Assembly: GCA_035412805.1 (NCBI GenBank)
Contig: DAONVO010000015.1
Span: 1 to 35,179, forward strand
DNA length: 35,179 nt
Direction of reading: 5' to 3'
DNA from: DTU018 sp029550685
GTDB lineage: Bacteria; Bacillota; Syntrophomonadia; Syntrophomonadales; Syntrophomonadaceae
In this document: positions 22,348 through 30,836 of the stretch, piece by piece
How the letters are laid out: each line of letters opens with the position of its first letter
Numbering within the stretch: the stretch's first letter is position 1
Notes under the pieces: model-generated
The model's input: only the letters and a program-made list of their open reading frames with translations
What the model was told of the DNA's origin: nothing
Databases searched by the model: none
Translations under genes and position numbers: made by a program

Positions 22348-24477
22348 TTATTCCTCCCAATGCAGATCAATTTGACTGCCATTGGTTATCGGGGTGGTAA
22401 ACCCGGCTGGTTGCCCATTTACGCTCATTATAAGCCTTCTGGCAGCTTGGGGCTGGATTTCAACCACCCGGAAAATGTCGCTCAAGATAGCTTGATTACT
22501 GCTACTATCCACCTGCAGGTCAGCTCCATCAGTTAAGATGGTGTCCAGATTAGCTTCTTCACCGTTCATCAGCCAACGAGCTTCCCGGCTGTCTAATTCT
22601 ACCGGCTGCCCATTAACAGAGACTCTCAGCTTTAACAGTTCCTGAATTCCGGGAATATCTCTTATTCTAGGTTCAGCAGAAGTCAGACGATATTCAACCT
22701 GATCCCCAAACTCAACCAGATCAGAAAGCTGTATGGGACGGCCATTGACTTTAACCTGTATTGGCCGCCACTGCCAGGTTTGACTTTCACCATTCAACCG
22801 GTAATGATAGATCTTTTCCTGCAGCATTTCTTCCGGCACACCCGCCTGGATCAATACATTAGCCAGTTGGTTGGCCTGCACTGCCTTGATACGTGCCCGA
22901 TCGGGAATCTCCTTGTCAATATCCCAGTTCTGTCCATTCACGGTAACGGTAGATTGCAAAGCGATTTCTTCCCCGTTTACCCAGACACTGCCCTGCACCA
23001 GGGGGATCAGATCTTTTATATATACGCGGGCATCAGTACCATCAGTTCCCTGGCGATAGTCAATTTGGTCCCCATCTTTTATCGGGGTGTCCAGGAAAGC
23101 ATCCATTTGGTTTACTTTTACCTGTGGGGGTGTACCTAATTGTCCTTTAAATACCTTGACTGTACCGTTGAGTTCTAAGGTTTTGCCTAAGCCCGGTTTT
23201 CCATATATATTGGTCAGGGAAATACCAGAACCCAGCAAGGCACTAGCTACGGTAAGATTGCCCATGTTCCATAAAAGCGTGTCCCGTTCGTTCACTTTAA
23301 CGGTAACAAAGGGAACTAACGGCGTTGTCAAGGAATGATAGGCTATTCCCAGAGGAGTAACCCCCTGAGGCCCTTTTAAGTAATCAGGATCAACGGTTAT
23401 ATTATTAAAGGATTCCGGAGTGCGTATACCAACACGGTTGGGGGGCAGCCCTATAGAGGAAGCCAGCATACTCATCAGGTTTACGGTTAGACTTCCCCCG
23501 CCTACACATATAACGGCATCAGGCGCCTTTTGGTTCAAGGAAAGAATACTTTCAGCAATGGCCAAAGCTATCTCCCGGGAGGTAGGGTCTAAAACTTCAC
23601 TGACCTCTGCTGCTCTTAAATGCAGACGATTGCCCAGAATATCTTCACTATCAATGGTCTCACAATCCTGCAGCTGTCTCTTTAATTTCTCCGCGCTTAG
23701 AAAATCCAGCAGGTAATGGGAAGCCAGTTTTTCGGTGAGTTCATCTCCTCCCAGGGGAACCATGGCATAAGCATATACATTGCCATTTCTAACCAATGCA
23801 ATATCTGAAGTACCGGCCCCAATATCAACCAGGGCCAGATTAAGCATGCGCATATTGGCAGGGATAGCTACGGAAATAGCCGCGATGGGTTCCAATGTCA
23901 AGCTTTGCACATTCAGTCCCGCATGTTTAAGTGAAGAAAACAGGCTGTCCACCACTACCCTAGGTAAAAAGGTAGCAACAACTTCGGCAGCAATTTCACT
24001 TCCCACCTGACCTACCAAACTGCCCAAGACCTGGCCTTCCAGTTGATAGGATACTACACTGTACCCTACACAGAATAATTGACCGGTATCATTGCCGGGG
24101 CCCTCTCTTTCCAGCAGTTGGTTTTGGGCTATCTGGACCGCTTCCAGCTCGAGGGCGATAACTTCCTGCCGGGTGATCTCGCTGTAGGTAGAACGTTTTT
24201 TTTGGGCAGTAACGGAAGCTGTTTTTAATGAACGTCCTGCTGCTGCCACCGCTGCTGTTTCCAAGGTTAGGTTTAGTTTTTCCTCCAAAGCCAGCTTGAT
24301 ATCAGTAATAGTTTTAGCTACTGCCTCCACATCATGGATCTGGCCGTCCATCATAGCCCGGGTTTGATGCTCGCGCATCTCACTGCCAATTACTTTATAA
24401 CTGTCTCCGTTTCTTTCCATAACCAGTCCCACTATTTTGCGGGTACCGATATCCAGTGCAAAGACTTTTTCGTCCAT
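22348..24477 (-). CDS. FtsA-like actin-fold ATPase with C-terminal VNG-repeat extension
   Basis: 709 aa. Residues 1-385 are an FtsA/PilM-type actin-fold ATPase: phosphate-1 motif FALDIGTRKIVGLVM (6-20), phosphate-2 LALVDIGAGTSDIALV (214-229) and adenosine motif AVICVGGGSL (321-330). Residues 390-709 hold about six copies of a short beta-type module built on VxVNGxPhxL followed by a GDxh turn, near 392, 452, 497, 573, 616 and 682. FtsA is normally about 420 aa and ends in an amphipathic membrane-binding helix; neither that helix nor a membrane segment is visible here. It is probably a second FtsA-like protein rather than the divisome FtsA, since no ftsZ is adjacent. It sits downstream of the glycosyltransferase gene, suggesting an envelope role. 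The function is unknown. Confidence 0.85.
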   Translation of the reverse strand: MDEKVFALDIGTRKIVGLVMERNGDSYKVIGSEMREHQTRAMMDGQIHDVEAVAKTITDIKLALEEKLNLTLETAAVAAAGRSLKTASVTAQKKRSTYSEITRQEVIALELEAVQIAQNQLLEREGPGNDTGQLFCVGYSVVSYQLEGQVLGSLVGQVGSEIAAEVVATFLPRVVVDSLFSSLKHAGLNVQSLTLEPIAAISVAIPANMRMLNLALVDIGAGTSDIALVRNGNVYAYAMVPLGGDELTEKLASHYLLDFLSAEKLKRQLQDCETIDSEDILGNRLHLRAAEVSEVLDPTSREIALAIAESILSLNQKAPDAVICVGGGSLTVNLMSMLASSIGLPPNRVGIRTPESFNNITVDPDYLKGPQGVTPLGIAYHSLTTPLVPFVTVKVNERDTLLWNMGNLTVASALLGSGISLTNIYGKPGLGKTLELNGTVKVFKGQLGTPPQVKVNQMDAFLDTPIKDGDQIDYRQGTDGTDARVYIKDLIPLVQGSVWVNGEEIALQSTVTVNGQNWDIDKEIPDRARIKAVQANQLANVLIQAGVPEEMLQEKIYHYRLNGESQTWQWRPIQVKVNGRPIQLSDLVEFGDQVEYRLTSAEPRIRDIPGIQELLKLRVSVNGQPVELDSREARWLMNGEEANLDTILTDGADLQVDSSSNQAILSDIFRVVEIQPQAARRLIMSVNGQPAGFTTPITNGSQIDLHWEE

Positions 24478-24520
24478 GTAAATCCTCCCCTGCTGCTGTC
24501 CAGGATTATTTCTACAACCT

Positions 24521-25267
24521 TCAGGACCGCTTCCTTAACCGGCTCTTAATGATCAATCCCACAAAGCGGGGCAATACCAGCTGGCGCTTGAAGCGAGAGG
24601 GTTCAGTGGCCAAACGATAGAGCCATTCTAAATTAAGTTTTATTGCCCACTCTGGCGCTCTTTGCTTATGGCCGGATATTACATCCAGACTCCCCCCCAC
24701 ACCTATACAGACCGGTACTTGAAGCTGGTCCTTATACTGGTCAATCCACCATTCCTGGCGCGGAGCCCCCAGACCTACAAACAGAACCTGGGGAGCGGTT
24801 CTGATGATATCAGCTATTATTTCTGGTTCCTCATCAGGTTGAAAATAACCATGATGAACACCGGCAATAATTAAACCAGGATATCTCTGCTGCAGGTTCC
24901 GGGCAGCTTGTTCAGCTATACCCGGTTCTGCTCCTAATAAATATATCTTCCACCCTCGAGATGCGGCCCGCTGGCAGATGCGTTCCATAAGATCAATACC
25001 GGTTACCCGTCCTGGAACGTCTATGCCTAGCTGACGGGCCCCCCATACAATGCCAATACCGTCTGGAGTAACCATAGCGGCTCGATTGATAAGATCGCGC
25101 AAAGCCGGATCGTAATAAGCTTGATAAGCAATTTCAGCATTTAAGGTAATTATATGGGAACTTTCTTTAGGATCAGCTTGTTCAATAAAACCCTCTACGC
25201 GGTCTAAAGCGGCCAACATAGATAGAGGGTCAATGCGGCAGCCTAGAACAGAAGGGTGGTCACGCAT
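24521..25267 (-). CDS. WecG/TagA/CpsF family glycosyltransferase (GT26)
   Basis: 248-aa N-acetylhexosaminyl-type transferase for wall teichoic acid or related surface polymers. Family signatures are visible: ITLNAEIAYQAYYDPALR, VTPDGIGIVWGARQLG with the likely catalytic aspartate, IYLLGAEPGIAEQAA, LFVGLGAPRQEWWI and GVGGSLDVISGHKQRAPEW. I start at the ATG (25267) behind GATGGAGATCTAT; an ATG four codons upstream overlaps that site. The terminal segment (PRFVGLIIKSRLRKRS) is basic and hydrophobic and may touch the membrane. It lies 43 bp before the FtsA-like gene, probably as an operon. Confidence 0.93.
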   Translation of the reverse strand: MRDHPSVLGCRIDPLSMLAALDRVEGFIEQADPKESSHIITLNAEIAYQAYYDPALRDLINRAAMVTPDGIGIVWGARQLGIDVPGRVTGIDLMERICQRAASRGWKIYLLGAEPGIAEQAARNLQQRYPGLIIAGVHHGYFQPDEEPEIIADIIRTAPQVLFVGLGAPRQEWWIDQYKDQLQVPVCIGVGGSLDVISGHKQRAPEWAIKLNLEWLYRLATEPSRFKRQLVLPRFVGLIIKSRLRKRS

Positions 25268-25360
25268 ATAGATCTCCATCTTTTCGTCAATATTCTATAT
25301 GGGTAAATTAGCTTTTGCTTTAATTTTTCCTTCCTATCCCAGGTCTTAATCACTAGAAAA

Positions 25361-25385
25361 TAAAAACCCGCGCCTTAACGCGGGT
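25361..25385 (-). terminator. Terminator of the flagellar rod gene
   Basis: Minus-strand ACCCGCG-TTAAGG-CGCGGGT is followed by TTTTATTTT, 15 bases after the stop codon of the flagellar gene. Confidence 0.9.
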
Positions 25386-25400
25386 CCTTTCTATCCTCAA

Positions 25401-26171
25401 CTATACTCTGGCCACTTCATTCAAAAGGGTTTGGGTGGCCTCATCTTCTGATTGAACTATTTTTTGCAGTGCTTCGTAACTGCGAACCACATTAATTAAG
25501 GTGACCATTTCCTGTACAGCCACTACATTGGATTCTTCCAAGTATCCGGACAGAATCTCGGGGTTATCCACCAGTTGAGGCTCTTGATCAGTGGTTAAAA
25601 GGCCTCCTCCCAGCTTTTCCAGCTGGTCTTGATTTTCAAAGCGCACCACCTGAAGGCGGGCAATTTCTTCACCGTTGTCGGTAACATAACCCCTTTCGTC
25701 TATTGCAAATTCACCTTCTATGTAGATATAGTCATCGTTGTCATCCAGGACCGCATACCCCTGATTAGTAGTCAGAAGACCATCTCCGGTGATCTTAAGG
25801 CTGCCTCCCCGGGTATAACGTATCCCTTCCGGGGTTTCCACTACCAAGTAGGTATCGGGGGTACTTAAAGCCACATCAGTGGCGTTGTAGGTAGGTTTCA
25901 AATTACCAATACTATAGTCGTTAATGATTCCGGCCAGGCAGGCACCCGTTCCCAAATAACCGATTACTTCAGGTTTCAGGGGCTGAGGAATCTCGGAACT
26001 GGTATCTAATTCTCCTAAACGGCTCATCAGCATAGCAGGAAATGCTGTGGCCACTGTAGAGCTGCGCTTAAAACCGGTGGTATTTACATTGGCCAGGTTG
26101 TTGGCCACCACATCCTGACGGGCCATCTGCAGCATCATACCGGAAGCCGCCGTATACATGCCTTTTATCAA
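25401..26171 (-). CDS. flgF: Flagellar hook-basal body rod protein (FlgF/FlgG, FlhO-type)
   Basis: 256-aa rod component of the flagellum. The N-terminal rod signature is clear: MYTAASGMMLQMARQDVVANNLANVNTTGFKR (quoted parts: MYTAASGMML and DVVANNLANVNTTGFK). The C-terminal heptad helix (ESNVVAVQEMVTLINVVRSYEAL) matches the other half of the family. Length is typical of FlgF/FlhO. The TTG start follows GGGGGGTAAT. In B. subtilis mbl is followed by flhO and flhP; here only one such gene follows mbl, so it is most likely the FlhO equivalent. It has its own sigma-D-type promoter and terminator. Confidence 0.92.
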   Translation of the reverse strand: MIKGMYTAASGMMLQMARQDVVANNLANVNTTGFKRSSTVATAFPAMLMSRLGELDTSSEIPQPLKPEVIGYLGTGACLAGIINDYSIGNLKPTYNATDVALSTPDTYLVVETPEGIRYTRGGSLKITGDGLLTTNQGYAVLDDNDDYIYIEGEFAIDERGYVTDNGEEIARLQVVRFENQDQLEKLGGGLLTTDQEPQLVDNPEILSGYLEESNVVAVQEMVTLINVVRSYEALQKIVQSEDEATQTLLNEVARV

Positions 26172-26204
26172 AGGATTACCCCCCTGCGTTGTTTCCTTTT
26201 ATTT

Positions 26205-26231
26205 ATATCGTCAAGCCGGTGAGAAACTTTA
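26205..26231 (-). promoter_or_regulatory. Sigma-D (FliA)-type flagellar promoter
   Basis: Minus-strand TAAA (26228-26231), 15 bases, then GACGATAT (26205-26212). The sigma-D consensus is TAAA-N15-GCCGATAT, so 11 of 12 positions match with exact spacing. It lies 34 bases before the flagellar rod gene and after the mbl terminator. Confidence 0.8.
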
Positions 26232-26244
26232 ATAATAAAATAGA

Positions 26245-26279
26245 TAAAATAAATGAGGACTGGCTCATCAGTCCTCATT
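26245..26279 (-). terminator. Terminator of mbl
   Basis: Minus-strand AATGAGGACTG-ATGAGC-CAGTCCTCATT is followed by TATTTTATC. It separates mbl from the motility gene. Confidence 0.85.
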
Positions 26280-26298
26280 GCCTGCTTTAGTTATTGCC

Positions 26299-27330
26299 TT
26301 ACATAATTCTCTTGGCGGCTTTTCCCCGGGTACTGTACAGGGTGTGCATCTCATGCAGGGCTTTGCCGGTTCCTATGGCTACACAAGAAATGGGGTCATC
26401 AGCGATATGTACCGGTAAATTGGTTTCTTTAGACAGGAGTATATCCAGCCCATCCAACAGTGACCCTCCTCCTGTCATTACTATACCATTATTAACAATG
26501 TCGGCGGCCAGTTCAGGAGGGGTAATCTCCAGTACTTTTTTTACTCCTTCAATCACAGCAGCCAGCGGCTCCTGCATAGCCAGCCAGCCTTCCTGGGCGC
26601 TTATCCTGATGGTCTTGGGCAACCCGGTTAATAGGTCGCGGCCCCGTATTTCCATAGACTTATCCCGGTTCTGGTCCGTGACCCATGCTGTTCCTACATT
26701 GATCTTTAATTCCTCGGCAGTACGCTCCCCGATCATTAGATTATATTCCCGTCTAACATAACGGATAATGGCTTCATCAAACTTGTCCCCGCCTACCCGC
26801 AGGGAAGTATTGCATACTATTCCTCCCAGGGATAGTACGGCAATATCAGAAGTCCCCCCGCCGATATCAACGATCATATTACCAGTAGGTCCGGAAATGT
26901 TTATACCTGCACCCAGGGCTGCGGCCAGGGGCTCCTCTATGATAAAGGCTTGTCTCGCTCCTGAAGACAAAGTGGCTTGACGAACGGCCCTTTCTTCCAC
27001 ATCCGTTGCTCCGGTGGGAATGCATACAATAACCCTCGGTTTGAAAAACATGCGTTTTCCCAGTACTTTACGAATAAAATAGGTGAGCATTTTTTCCGTG
27101 GTATCATAATCAGCAATAACGCCTTCTTTCAAGGGGCGAATTGCCACAATATGCCCAGGGGTCCTTCCCAACATCTGCCGGGCTTCTTCACCAACAGCGA
27201 TTACCCGGTCAGTATTACGGTCGATGGCAACAACTGAAGGTTCATGAAGTACGATTCCCTTGCCTTTCTTAAACACCAGTACGCTAGCCGTACCCAGATC
27301 AATTCCAATGTCTTCCTCGAAAAAGCACAC
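26299..27330 (-). CDS. mbl: MreB-like actin Mbl
   Basis: 343-aa bacterial actin that positions the lateral wall-synthesis machinery. It shows phosphate-1 DIGIDLGTASVLVF (7-20), connect-1 around RPLKEGVIADYDTT, phosphate-2 MIVDIGGGTSDIAVLSLGG and adenosine motif GIVMTGGGSLLDG. Location next to spoIIID and a flagellar rod gene matches Bacillus mbl rather than mreB. The GTG start follows GGGAGGGCC. The C-terminal tail (YSTRGKAAKRIM) is basic. Confidence 0.94.
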   Translation of the reverse strand: MCFFEEDIGIDLGTASVLVFKKGKGIVLHEPSVVAIDRNTDRVIAVGEEARQMLGRTPGHIVAIRPLKEGVIADYDTTEKMLTYFIRKVLGKRMFFKPRVIVCIPTGATDVEERAVRQATLSSGARQAFIIEEPLAAALGAGINISGPTGNMIVDIGGGTSDIAVLSLGGIVCNTSLRVGGDKFDEAIIRYVRREYNLMIGERTAEELKINVGTAWVTDQNRDKSMEIRGRDLLTGLPKTIRISAQEGWLAMQEPLAAVIEGVKKVLEITPPELAADIVNNGIVMTGGGSLLDGLDILLSKETNLPVHIADDPISCVAIGTGKALHEMHTLYSTRGKAAKRIM

Positions 27331-27405
27331 GCAGCCAGGCCCTCCCTACACAATTCTTCATTTATATCAGTATTTTACCGCTTATTATTTGCTATGGCTA
27401 TGGTT

Positions 27406-27669
27406 TTATGAATGGGAAGTAGTCTGGCTGGCATATTTCTGTCTGGTGGCTTCACCTCCACGCAAATGTCGCTCCGCTTTGTTTTTCTCCAGTACCTGCT
27501 TGACCTCCTCAGCTAGCTGCTTATTGATCCGCGGCAGCCTTTCCGACACATCCTTGTGCACGGTACTTTTGGAGATCCCAAAAACATCAGCCGTTTGCCG
27601 TACCGTGTCAGTGGTTTGAATTATATGCTGAGCTATGCGCACTGCTCTTTTGCGAATATAGTTCTGCAT
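27406..27669 (-). CDS. spoIIID: Sporulation transcription factor SpoIIID
   Basis: 87-aa DNA-binding regulator of the mother-cell program, acting with sigma-E. The helix-turn-helix TVRQTADVFGISKSTVHKDV (about 22-41) is nearly invariant in the family, followed by a basic C-terminal region (NKAERHLRGGEATRQKY) that also contacts DNA. Length is typical. AAGGGAGGCGGAGC precedes the ATG. It lies 57 bp after spoIID and 75 bp before mbl, the classical neighbourhood. Confidence 0.97.
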   Translation of the reverse strand: MQNYIRKRAVRIAQHIIQTTDTVRQTADVFGISKSTVHKDVSERLPRINKQLAEEVKQVLEKNKAERHLRGGEATRQKYASQTTSHS

Positions 27670-27726
27670 GCTCCGCCTCCCTTATTGAATTAGTTAAATA
27701 TATTCATCCAGGGGGCGATTTCAGAA

Positions 27727-28641
27727 CTAATATGGCAATTTGTACAGTTGGGTATCTTGATAATAATGGGATAAAATCTGCCGGTAGTTTTTTCCCTGCA
27801 AGGCCATGCCCTGAGCTCCGTATTGACATAAGCCCATTCCGTGGCCATAACCCCGGCTGGTAATATTGATACCTTCGCGATCTGAACTGATGGTACACCA
27901 GGTTGACGGGAGGTCAAAGATGCGGCGGAATTCGCTGCCGCTCATTACTTTGTGATTTACTTTAATCTTTTGAATCCTGCCGCTGGGAGCAGCAGCCAGT
28001 ACCTGGATGCTTTTTCCTTCTCCGGCCAGGTCGGCTACCTGCTGCCAGGTAAAATACTGCTCGGTTCGGTAACGCCTGGATTGCTGGCAGTAGCCGCATT
28101 CAACGGACTGCAGGTAAGCGACGTCCCGCCCATATGCTTCCAGGGCACTGGCAGTTTGTCCCCCACAGGTGGAATGATATAAAGCATCAATCAACTGGTT
28201 TTCATACAGAATCACTTCTCCGCGGGTTTCATCTACTGCTTGCTGGATTTTATCCCATAACTGCTCATTATGCTGGGGGTGAAGCTCCGCAAATTCTTCT
28301 GCATTTACAAAAGCCTGGCAGGTGGTTATGTCGTCTGATAACTCTGCTCCCCGAGGGTAATTCTTGCCATCAACCAGTTTACGCAAGGCATAAGTGCGGG
28401 CACATACTGCCTGAGCTTTTAAGGCTTCCAATTCAAAGGAAGCTGGCATCTCCGCTGCTACCGTACCCAATACATATTGTTCCAAGCTTAGCTGTTCAAT
28501 TTGCTGTGTTTTACTGCGATAGACTTTAACCGGGGGTGAATCAGTGATTAAAGGTGCCTGGCAGCCACGTATGGCAAAAAAAACCGCCATAGCGGTTATC
28601 ATTATGGCTGAACTGATTATCATAATTCTTTTCATATTCAT
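27727..28641 (-). CDS. spoIID: Stage II sporulation protein D (lytic transglycosylase)
   Basis: 304-aa membrane-anchored enzyme that cuts glycan strands during engulfment together with SpoIIP and SpoIIM. It has an N-terminal membrane helix (about 7-24) and the conserved LEQYVLGTVAAEMPASFELE, where E64 corresponds by position to the catalytic glutamate. ALKAQAVCARTYA, YHSTCGGQT and the C-terminal SRGYGHGMGLCQYGAQGMA follow. The best start is the ATG at 28641 or 28635, but no purine-rich ribosome site precedes either. The start lies 10 bases after the murA terminator stem. In B. subtilis it is transcribed by sigma-E. Confidence 0.95.
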   Translation of the reverse strand: MNMKRIMIISSAIMITAMAVFFAIRGCQAPLITDSPPVKVYRSKTQQIEQLSLEQYVLGTVAAEMPASFELEALKAQAVCARTYALRKLVDGKNYPRGAELSDDITTCQAFVNAEEFAELHPQHNEQLWDKIQQAVDETRGEVILYENQLIDALYHSTCGGQTASALEAYGRDVAYLQSVECGYCQQSRRYRTEQYFTWQQVADLAGEGKSIQVLAAAPSGRIQKIKVNHKVMSGSEFRRIFDLPSTWCTISSDREGINITSRGYGHGMGLCQYGAQGMALQGKNYRQILSHYYQDTQLYKLPY

Positions 28642-28645
28642 ACAT

Positions 28646-28690
28646 ATGTAAAAACCATGGTATTCATGCTAACAACACCATGGTTTTAAG
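28646..28690 (-). terminator. Hairpin terminator of murA next to the spoIID start
   Basis: Minus-strand AAAACCATGGT (28677-28687) pairs perfectly with ACCATGGTTTT (28651-28661), followed by TACAT. The 5' arm overlaps the murA stop codon. The T stretch is five bases, and the spoIID start codon follows 10 bases later. Confidence 0.75.
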
Positions 28691-29927
28691 TTCGCCTAAT
28701 GTTGGCACCTAACTGATTAAACTTGGCGACTATATTTTCATAGCCCCGGTCAATGTGCTCACTGTTCATAATAGTAGTTGGTCCCCGGGCAGTTAAACCT
28801 GCAATCAGCAAAGCAGCCCCAGCCCGCAGGTCAGTAGCCTTAACCCGCGCTCCGGTTAATTCCCGGGTTCCCTGTATAACCGCGGTACGTCCTTCCGTCT
28901 TAATTCTGGCTCCCATGCGCAGCAGTTCGGCCACATGCATAAACCGGTTTTCAAAGACTGATTCAGTGATAACACTGCTTCCTTTACATAAACTTAAATA
29001 AGCCATAAATTGAGCCTGCATATCAGTAGGAAAGCCAGGATATGGCAAAGTTTTAATGTAGACTGGTTTAATCTCCTCCCGGCGATAAACCCTGACCCGG
29101 TCCTTATCTTCCTCCACCACAGCATTACTTTCCAATAATTTGGCGGTTACAGCTTTAAGATGTTCGGGGATAACGTTTTTTATGATTACATCTCCGCCGG
29201 TAGCTGCCGCCGCCACCATAAAAGTTCCTGCTTCAATACGATCCGGTATGGGAGTGTAAGCAGTAGACCTTAATTTACTAACCCCTTCGATCTTAATTAC
29301 ATTAGTGCCGGCACCACTTACCTGGGCACCCATGCTGTTCATAAAGTTAGCCAAGTCCACTATTTCTGGTTCTAAAGCCGCATTTTCGATATAGGTTGTT
29401 CCTTCTGCCAGGCTGGCTGCCATCATAATATTCTCAGTAGCACCTACACTGGGAAAATCCAGATAAACATGGTTACCGTACAACCGATTAGCTCTGGCAA
29501 TTACATCTCCGCCGCTTAAAGTCACCTGTGCTCCTAAGGCTTCAAATCCTTTGAGGTGAAGATCAATAGGTCTGGTACCTATAGCACAACCCCCGGGCAG
29601 AGCTACTCTGACAACTCCCTTTTTAGCCAACAGAGGGCCCATAACTAAAAAAGAAGCTCTTATTAATCTTACCAGTTCATAAGGTGGCGTTTGTCCGGTA
29701 GCCCCACCGGCAAAATACAGGTTACGGTCCGTATAATCAACCTTGACTCCCAGATGCTGAATAAGTTCGGTTATTACAGTTACATCGCGAATATCCGGAA
29801 CATTTTTGATAATTTTACTATCATCACTCAACAAGGATGCGGCTAATATTGGCAAAATAGCATTCTTGGATGAACTTATTTCTATTTCGCCTGCCAGTTT
29901 AACTTTCCCAGGAATGAGCATATCCAA
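28686..29927 (-). CDS. murA: UDP-N-acetylglucosamine 1-carboxyvinyltransferase MurA
   Basis: 413-aa enzyme transferring enolpyruvate from PEP to UDP-GlcNAc, the first committed step of peptidoglycan synthesis and the fosfomycin target. The catalytic C114 is in ALPGGCAIGTRPID, K21-N22 in ISSSKNAILP, and the DMQAQFMA and DLRAGAALLIAGL motifs are intact. The cysteine implies fosfomycin susceptibility at the enzyme level. I choose the TTG at 29927, preceded by GGGAGGTGAT. The frame opens to 29978 but that start has no ribosome site and would overlap ywmB. The ywmB-murA-spoIID order is that of B. subtilis murAA. Confidence 0.93.
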   Translation of the reverse strand: MDMLIPGKVKLAGEIEISSSKNAILPILAASLLSDDSKIIKNVPDIRDVTVITELIQHLGVKVDYTDRNLYFAGGATGQTPPYELVRLIRASFLVMGPLLAKKGVVRVALPGGCAIGTRPIDLHLKGFEALGAQVTLSGGDVIARANRLYGNHVYLDFPSVGATENIMMAASLAEGTTYIENAALEPEIVDLANFMNSMGAQVSGAGTNVIKIEGVSKLRSTAYTPIPDRIEAGTFMVAAAATGGDVIIKNVIPEHLKAVTAKLLESNAVVEEDKDRVRVYRREEIKPVYIKTLPYPGFPTDMQAQFMAYLSLCKGSSVITESVFENRFMHVAELLRMGARIKTEGRTAVIQGTRELTGARVKATDLRAGAALLIAGLTARGPTTIMNSEHIDRGYENIVAKFNQLGANIRRT

Positions 29928-29961
29928 CTTTATATCATCACCTCCCAAATAAATGTGATTA

Positions 29962-30705
29962 CTAGTAGTTTCCGACAATCAGCGGAACCCCTATGTAAAC
30001 ATAAGTTTTATCCTGGGAAGGGCTGCTGTACAAAGCCACCTGAACATTATAGCGTTTTCCATCGACCCAAATCGGCTCAATATCCCCGTTTATATCCTGA
30101 CTATACCCGGTGCAGCTGAAAGACCTACCTTCCTGGAAGGAATCAACAGCAACTGCACCCAAGTTTCTCATGATTACATTGGCCAAACTGACTGTCCCGG
30201 CCTGGTCAAAAGTCTCTTTCAATTCACCTTTATACAGGTAATAGTCATGCCATTCCAAAATTCCCACCCTATCTAGCTGCTGTTTAATATGAGTTAAGGA
30301 CTGATCTGGATCACGGGTCTGAACACTAACAATAAAGTGAGTTTCTCCGCTGTCAATTCGAGACTGCACAGCCAGGTAGAACTGAACCCCCTTTTGAGCC
30401 AGGTTATATTCCATTTCTACGGTCCCGTCATAGGATGAAATCAATACATTATCCGGCTGGTATTCCAAATTAAGGCTGGTAGCCAGGGTATGCATATACC
30501 GTTTTAATTCATTTTCAGTGGAGTCTGTTCTTAGCTTTGCCCAGCAGTCCAGACGCGATTCGAGAGAAATTGCACCGATGGATGCAAAAGCTAGGGAATA
30601 TGGGGAACGATTTTCAATTTGTCTGCCCATGGTATAGTCAATAGTATGGTTGCTTAAAAGACATAATAAAAAAAATAAAAATAACGAAACAATGGCCCGT
30701 TTCAT
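29962..30705 (-). CDS. ywmB: YwmB-like exported protein (TATA-box-binding-like fold)
   Basis: 247 aa, with a signal peptide or anchor (KRAIVSLFLFFLLCLLSNH) and an extracytoplasmic domain. Sequence such as VQFYLAVQSRIDSGETHFIVSV and VAVDSFQEGRSFSCTGYS, together with its place directly upstream of murA, matches the YwmB family of Firmicutes, whose function is unknown. I start at the ATG (30705) with GGGGAGGAAGTTAAC; the frame upstream to 30789 lacks such a site and runs into the preceding terminator. It lies 34 bp before murA, probably in one transcript. Confidence 0.82.
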   Translation of the reverse strand: MKRAIVSLFLFFLLCLLSNHTIDYTMGRQIENRSPYSLAFASIGAISLESRLDCWAKLRTDSTENELKRYMHTLATSLNLEYQPDNVLISSYDGTVEMEYNLAQKGVQFYLAVQSRIDSGETHFIVSVQTRDPDQSLTHIKQQLDRVGILEWHDYYLYKGELKETFDQAGTVSLANVIMRNLGAVAVDSFQEGRSFSCTGYSQDINGDIEPIWVDGKRYNVQVALYSSPSQDKTYVYIGVPLIVGNY

Positions 30706-30796
30706 GTTAACTTCCTCCCCAACTCTGGTAACTGGATTGTTGCCATCATGAGGAGGTATTATTCCCTTGCGAGCTTTCTTTTTTTGCATAAATGCA

Positions 30797-30824
30797 CAAA
30801 AAAAACCCGACTTGGTCAGGTTTT
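30797..30824 (-). terminator. Terminator after the two small membrane-protein genes
   Basis: Minus-strand AAAACCTGACCAAGTCGGGTTTTTTTTG: AACC-GA pairs with TC-GGTT and a long T run follows. It ends transcription from the small genes before ywmB. Confidence 0.82.
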
Positions 30825-30836
30825 ATCTGAGTTTAT

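Noticed and set aside
22348..24477. Canonical divisome FtsA
   Set aside because: The size, the repeat tail, the missing C-terminal amphipathic helix and the absence of adjacent ftsZ argue for a separate FtsA-like protein.
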